NCBI GenBank assembly: GCA_963754445.1
Contig: CAVWFT010000001.1
Location: 930,001-994,000 of the forward strand
Source of the DNA: Bog-473 sp963754445
Lineage (GTDB): Bacteria; Actinomycetota; Acidimicrobiia; Acidimicrobiales; RAAP-2
Length of the DNA: 64,000 bases
Direction of reading: 5' to 3'
Shown: positions 60,796 through 64,000 of the stretch, piece by piece
Numbering within the stretch: the first letter of the stretch is position 1
Layout of the letters: each line of letters opens with the position of its first letter
Program-made: the position numbers and the translations under genes
Notes under the pieces: model-generated
The model's database searches: none
Told to the model about the DNA's origin: nothing
The model's input: the letters and a program-made list of their open reading frames with translations, nothing else

Positions 60796-61362
60796 TCAGG
60801 CGGATTCGTGGACCCCGACCCCCGTGCCCTCCCCGCGGAGGCAGAACGACACGATCTCGGTCAGCCCCGGACGGTATCCGTCGAACGTGTCGACGGTGAG
60901 GACGGGTAGCCCGAGGTCGGGTGGCGCGTCCACCAGGGCGCTCGCCTCAGCGGCCACCTGCATGACCCTCTTGTATTCGGCCGAATCGGTGCCGAGTCGT
61001 TGGTTCTCGCGAGCTTCGAAGCGGGCGGAGGCGTCCGGCGAGGTGCAATGGACCAGGCGGAGCCGGCACTCTCCGAGCAGGTACGACGTGATGTCGGGCT
61101 CACAGGCACCGCGGTACAGGGTCTGATCGACCACCAGGCTCATCGACTCGCGCAAGAGAGAGGCCAGCGTTCGGTACCAGATCCCCCAGCTGCGATCCGG
61201 GTGCGGCAAGGAGCCTTCGGTGAGCCGGATGCCGCGGGAGAACGGGTCGCGACTCAGCCAGGGAACGTCGAGCTCCTGGGCCAACGTCCGTGCCAGGGTG
61301 GTCTTCCCCGAACCGGGAGCACCACCGATCATGACCAGCAGAGGCAGTCGGGCCGGCGTCAT
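60796..61362 (-). CDS. P-loop ATPase/kinase (AAA_33 type)
   Basis: A 188-residue P-loop protein: IGGAPGSGKTTLARTLAQEL is the Walker A region, VVDQTLYRG a Walker-B-like site, and RLVHCTSPDASARFEARENQR the lid. It resembles small-molecule or polynucleotide kinases and zeta-toxin-like enzymes. No antitoxin is nearby. ATG 61362 overlaps the YunG-like stop (ATGA). Confidence 0.78.
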   Translation of the reverse strand: MTPARLPLLVMIGGAPGSGKTTLARTLAQELDVPWLSRDPFSRGIRLTEGSLPHPDRSWGIWYRTLASLLRESMSLVVDQTLYRGACEPDITSYLLGECRLRLVHCTSPDASARFEARENQRLGTDSAEYKRVMQVAAEASALVDAPPDLGLPVLTVDTFDGYRPGLTEIVSFCLRGEGTGVGVHESA

Positions 61363-61823
61363 GCGGGGTCGTCGGTGCCCGTCGACCGATCGGCGTCTCG
61401 GACGTCCTGCTGGGCGGTTCGCTCGGTCGTGGGGCAGCGCGCGGCGAGCTGGGCCGTGACCCGATGGAGCAGGAGCTCGACCCTGCGCAACGTCTCCTCG
61501 CCGTCTCCGAACGACGCACGGTCGCGAATCACGGAGGACCGTACGGACGATCCGCGCGGAAACTGCTTCCAGCTCAGGTCGACGTGGAGCGTGACTCCCT
61601 CGAGGGGGACCAGGTTCCAGAAGTGCGTGTGAAGATCCAGGCCGGTCCACACCGCGCCTTCGACGACCTCGGACTCCGGGATGAAGTGCTGGACCACTCT
61701 GGCCGTCGGATAGCACTGCCCGTAGGCGGGATTGCCGGGCACCAGCGCATCCCGGTACGCGGTCTCGCCGTCCCAGGAGGCCTCGATCGCCTCACGAAGC
61801 ACGAGCAGATCGACCCTCGACAT
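61359..61823 (-). CDS. YunG-like protein
   Basis: A 154-residue protein with AIEASWDGETAYRDALVPGN, YGQCYPTARVVQHFIPE and HFWNLVPLEGVTLHVDLSWK, matching the YunG family (conserved Y-G-Q-C and H-x-W). Function unknown; the Cys-His-Asp arrangement hints at a papain-like hydrolase. ATG 61823 is chosen; the frame upstream (59 codons) lacks coding character. Stop overlaps the P-loop gene. Confidence 0.7.
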   Translation of the reverse strand: MSRVDLLVLREAIEASWDGETAYRDALVPGNPAYGQCYPTARVVQHFIPESEVVEGAVWTGLDLHTHFWNLVPLEGVTLHVDLSWKQFPRGSSVRSSVIRDRASFGDGEETLRRVELLLHRVTAQLAARCPTTERTAQQDVRDADRSTGTDDPA

Positions 61824-61987
61824 CGCTGCAGTATGGCGCCGGCGGCGGCCACGAGTCCGGACGGTGATGGACCGGGCCGGGGGGAACCCCACGCATCGGA
61901 GATCCGCGCTGGGAGAGGCCTGAGACGACAGAATCGAAAGGATGCGAGCCGACCGCCGTCCGTGCCGGCACTCGAGACCGGAGAACC

Positions 61988-62500
61988 ATGGCTGAGACAT
62001 CGGGATCCACGCCGCAGGCTGACGGTGGGAAGCCCGTCAGCCCGTCGGACGAAGCCTCCACCGCGAACGCTCCGGCGTTCCCCCCCGACAACGCCGGGAA
62101 CAGGGCAGTCTGGGTGATGGGTGCCCTCGTGGCAATCCTGGCTTTCGCGCTGCTGATCGGGTTCATCGGTGCCCTCCGCCACTGGTTCGCCCTTCATACC
62201 GGCACGCTGCACGGCGGACCGGACGTCTATTACAACTTCTGGTCCGGCTTCGGATCCGATCTTGGCGAGGCGACGCTGATCACCGCGGTGTGCCTGGGCG
62301 TCTACACCGGCGTGCGCAAAGTGAATTGCCACACGAAAGGCTGCTGGCGCATCGGGCACCACCGACTCGACGGGACGCCCTACATCCTCTGCAAGCACCA
62401 CCATCCAGAGGTGCCGAACCACGGCGCCAGCCACGAGCACATCCTCAAGGAGCATCACCGGTTCAAGCTCCAAGAGCAAGCCCGGAGGGCCCCGCACTGA
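61988..62500 (+). CDS. Membrane protein with Cys/His-rich cytosolic tail
   Basis: A 170-residue protein. An acidic-neutral N-terminal ~40 residues, one strong helix (AVWVMGALVAILAFALLIGF), a second weaker helix (LGEATLITAVCLGVYTGV), then a tail with CHTKGCWRIGHHRLDGTPY, LCKHHHPE and HEHILKEHH, apparently a metal-binding (zinc-finger-like) module C-x4-C...C-x2-HHH. Unknown function; similar tails occur in actinobacterial and phage proteins. Confidence 0.6.
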   Translation: MAETSGSTPQADGGKPVSPSDEASTANAPAFPPDNAGNRAVWVMGALVAILAFALLIGFIGALRHWFALHTGTLHGGPDVYYNFWSGFGSDLGEATLITAVCLGVYTGVRKVNCHTKGCWRIGHHRLDGTPYILCKHHHPEVPNHGASHEHILKEHHRFKLQEQARRAPH

Positions 62501-62572
62501 CGTGGCGCGGGTCTTCGGAGTCGGCGTCGCCGCAGCCGCCCTTCGGGCGTGCGGGTCGCTCGGGCACGCTGC

Positions 62573-63052
62573 TCAGGCGCCGCGCACAAGACCCTCGATC
62601 ACCGGCGCAAAGAACGCCATGGGTTCGCTGTCGTAGTCGGGATCGAATGACTCCATGTCCCACTGATCCACGAACGTGACGGCCAACTCGAACCATGGCG
62701 CCTGCTCGAACTGCCTTTTCGGGTCCTTCGGTCCGGCGAGGCTCGGATCCCAGTGGGCGGCGGTGAAGGCGGCATGATGACGGACGACTTCCACCAGTTC
62801 GGGTCGGACGTGGGGCGTGAGGAGTTCGGCGGAGATCTCCCCGTGGCCCACGTCACCGAACACCTTGCCGATGTCGTGACAGAGCGCGGCAAGGATCATC
62901 TCGTCATCGGCGCCGGCCCGCTCTGCTCTCGTGGCCACCTGGAGGGCGTGATCCAACTCGCTGATCTCACCCCCGTCACACACGTCGGCCAGGCTGAGGA
63001 GGGACCGCACGACGCTCTCGGCCCGCCTGCCCTCACGACCGAGACGATCCAC
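62573..63052 (-). CDS. HD-domain protein, possible PhnZ/MIOX-type diiron oxygenase
   Basis: A 159-residue HD-fold protein. Potential ligands follow H..HD..H..H..D: His35 (LDHALQ), His59-Asp60 (LCHDIGK), His70 (DVGHGE), His92 or 93 (VRHHAAF) and Asp129 (FVDQWD). This matches the six-ligand set of mixed-valence diiron oxygenases (myo-inositol oxygenase, PhnZ) rather than simple phosphohydrolases. The substrate is unknown. GTG 63052. Confidence 0.72.
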   Translation of the reverse strand: MDRLGREGRRAESVVRSLLSLADVCDGGEISELDHALQVATRAERAGADDEMILAALCHDIGKVFGDVGHGEISAELLTPHVRPELVEVVRHHAAFTAAHWDPSLAGPKDPKRQFEQAPWFELAVTFVDQWDMESFDPDYDSEPMAFFAPVIEGLVRGA

Positions 63053-63175
63053 GTACCGATCCTACGATTCCTCGGCCCCCAGGCAGGTGCGTACCGATCT
63101 CGTCCTTCCTGGACGGGACGGGGGAGCACCCGATCTCGTGGTGGGGAGATCATCTCACCTGAGAGACTGAGCGAC

Positions 63176-63580
63176 GTGTCGAAGCGCGAGGTCGATCTCT
63201 ACCTGGCGTCGTTGGACCGACCGAAACGGGACACGCTCGAGTCGCTCCGGTCGACCATCCTCGAGATCGTCCCCCAGGCCGAGCAGGGCATGTCCTACGG
63301 CGTGCCCGCGTTCAGGATCGAGGGCGCGGTGGTCGCCGGGTTCGCCGCCTTCACGGATCACCTGAGCTACCTGCCGCACAGCGGTTCGGTCTTCCCCGAG
63401 CTCCGAGACGACGTGGCCCCCTACGCCACCTCGGCGGGCGCCCTGCGCTTCCCGATCGACGAACCTCTGCCCAGGTCGCTCGTGAAGAAGCTGATCACCG
63501 TCAGGATGAGGCAGGTCTTCGGGCGCGAGCGGTACTCGGGCGCAACCGTGGTCGGTCCGGGTGGCGGGGACCGACACTGA
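63176..63580 (+). CDS. DUF1801 (YdhG/YjbR-like) protein
   Basis: A 134-residue protein with KREVDLYLASLDRPKRDTLE, EQGMSYGVPAFRIEGAVV and HSGSVFPEL, then GALRFPIDEPLP, the classic DUF1801 pattern of a frataxin-like fold. Role unknown. GTG 63176 follows GAGAG; the frame open upstream overlaps the divergent HD gene and is ignored. Confidence 0.82.
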   Translation: MSKREVDLYLASLDRPKRDTLESLRSTILEIVPQAEQGMSYGVPAFRIEGAVVAGFAAFTDHLSYLPHSGSVFPELRDDVAPYATSAGALRFPIDEPLPRSLVKKLITVRMRQVFGRERYSGATVVGPGGGDRH

Positions 63581-63629
63581 CGACGTGTGCGGCGGGGTGT
63601 GTCGGCATCACCCCTGGACCGCAGCCGGA

Positions 63630-64000
63630 TCAGTCACCGAGCACCGTCTGGAGATCCCTCACGTGTTCCTGGGTCTGCTCCAGGAGGGGGCGGAGCGCCT
63701 CGGCGACGTCGGCCAATCCGAGGTCCATGGCCTCACTGAAGCGCTTGCGGTAGCGCTCGAGCTGTGTCTCCTCGAGTCGGAGGTCGGCGGCCAGGGCGTC
63801 CCTTCCGGTCGCGTGTTCGATGGCCGGAACCGTGGTCGCCGGGACACCGCCGAGGAAGCTGATCTGCTCGGCCAGGATCTGGGCGTGGTTGAGCTCCTGC
63901 GTCAAGTGGATCTTCAGCTCGTCGATCGTGCTCAGGAACTCGGCACCGGTCACGGTCGCGATGTGGCTGATGTACTGCACGATGGACTGGAACTCGCTCT
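63630..64000 (-). CDS. Ferritin-like/bacterioferritin-like protein, N-terminus beyond the window
   Basis: The last ~123 residues of a four-helix ferritin-like protein; the frame continues off the right end (SEFQSIVQYISHIA precedes the first internal start). Ligand-like residues are in FLSTIDELKIHLTQELNHAQ (Glu, His) and DLRLEETQLERYRKRF. It resembles Dps/bacterioferritin-like or demethoxyubiquinone-hydroxylase-like ferritins in actinobacteria and may bind iron. Confidence 0.7.
   Translation of the reverse strand, partial: SEFQSIVQYISHIATVTGAEFLSTIDELKIHLTQELNHAQILAEQISFLGGVPATTVPAIEHATGRDALAADLRLEETQLERYRKRFSEAMDLGLADVAEALRPLLEQTQEHVRDLQTVLGD

Noticed and set aside
60796..61362. Zeta-type toxin of a toxin-antitoxin pair
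   Set aside because: The P-loop matches, but the coupled upstream gene is YunG-like, not an antitoxin, and toxin-specific residues are not evident.
1..64000. tRNA, rRNA, CRISPR arrays, insertion sequences, prophage
   Set aside because: Read on both strands for TpsiC-like boxes, regularly spaced repeats, transposase or integrase motifs; none was convincing.

Overview
The window is high-GC DNA, almost wholly coding, from an actinobacterium. Several signs point to class Acidimicrobiia or a close relative, probably an uncultured one. There is a mycothiol-dependent formaldehyde dehydrogenase, there are F420-type oxidoreductases (Ddn-like and LLM), and there is a secreted NlpC/P60 protein carrying the 42-residue 'GYWLVASDGGIF..GDA.FYGS' repeats that I associate with Acidimicrobiia. 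GTG starts and GTGA/ATGA stop-start overlaps are common. I see no tRNA, rRNA, CRISPR array, insertion sequence or phage module. The taxonomic call is inference.

Layout: (1) 1-5489: end of an osmoprotectant-binding protein, an aldehyde dehydrogenase, a DUF1905 protein divergent from a TetR regulator, and a divergent aguB/aguA pair for agmatine to putrescine conversion. (2) 5633-21413: a large catabolic island on the + strand: aldehyde dehydrogenase, amidohydrolase, 3Fe-4S ferredoxin, SDR, cytochrome P450, Ddn-like reductase, type III CoA-transferase, DUF35 protein, thiolase-fold protein without the usual cysteine, TetR regulator, acyl-CoA synthetase, APH-like kinase, secreted substrate-binding protein, a lipocalin/CrtC-like protein and a second APH-like kinase. 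The set reads as import, activation, oxygenation and carbon-carbon cleavage of a hydrophobic substrate, perhaps isoprenoid or steroid-like; the substrate is unknown. (3) 21485-24654: a KimA-type potassium transporter fused to an OB-fold, coupled to a KdpD-like DUF4118 membrane protein. (4) 24939-28292: small reductase, 2,4-dienoyl-CoA reductase, carboxyltransferase, VOC protein. (5) 28293-33815: cell surface: a 909-residue secreted protein of four ~193-residue repeats, the NlpC/P60 repeat protein and an unknown protein.

(6) 33929-36084: an iron island: a promoter whose -10 box lies inside a 12-bp palindrome, a 77-residue unknown, bacterioferritin-associated ferredoxin, bacterioferritin and a DtxR-family repressor. 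(7) 36192-41474: secreted esterase, two small membrane proteins, patatin-like lipase, two coupled small unknowns, DedA. (8) 41872-45121: a c-di-GMP GGDEF/EAL protein and an orphan B12-binding protein. (9) 45118-52003, minus strand: VOC protein, mscR, gamma-glutamyltransferase, MFS exporter and a single-chain EtfB-EtfA fusion. (10) 52242-64000: membrane proteins, LLM oxidoreductase, flavoprotein disulfide reductase, second amidohydrolase, enoyl-CoA hydratase, phytanoyl-CoA dioxygenase-like protein, YunG/P-loop pair, HD-domain protein that may be a diiron oxygenase, DUF1801 protein, and a ferritin-like protein cut by the window edge.

The most promising points for novelty are the cysteine-less thiolase/DUF35 pair inside the P450 island, the KimA-OB fusion, the EtfBA fusion, and the iron operon with its unknown first gene and its bacterioferritin lacking one ferroxidase histidine.
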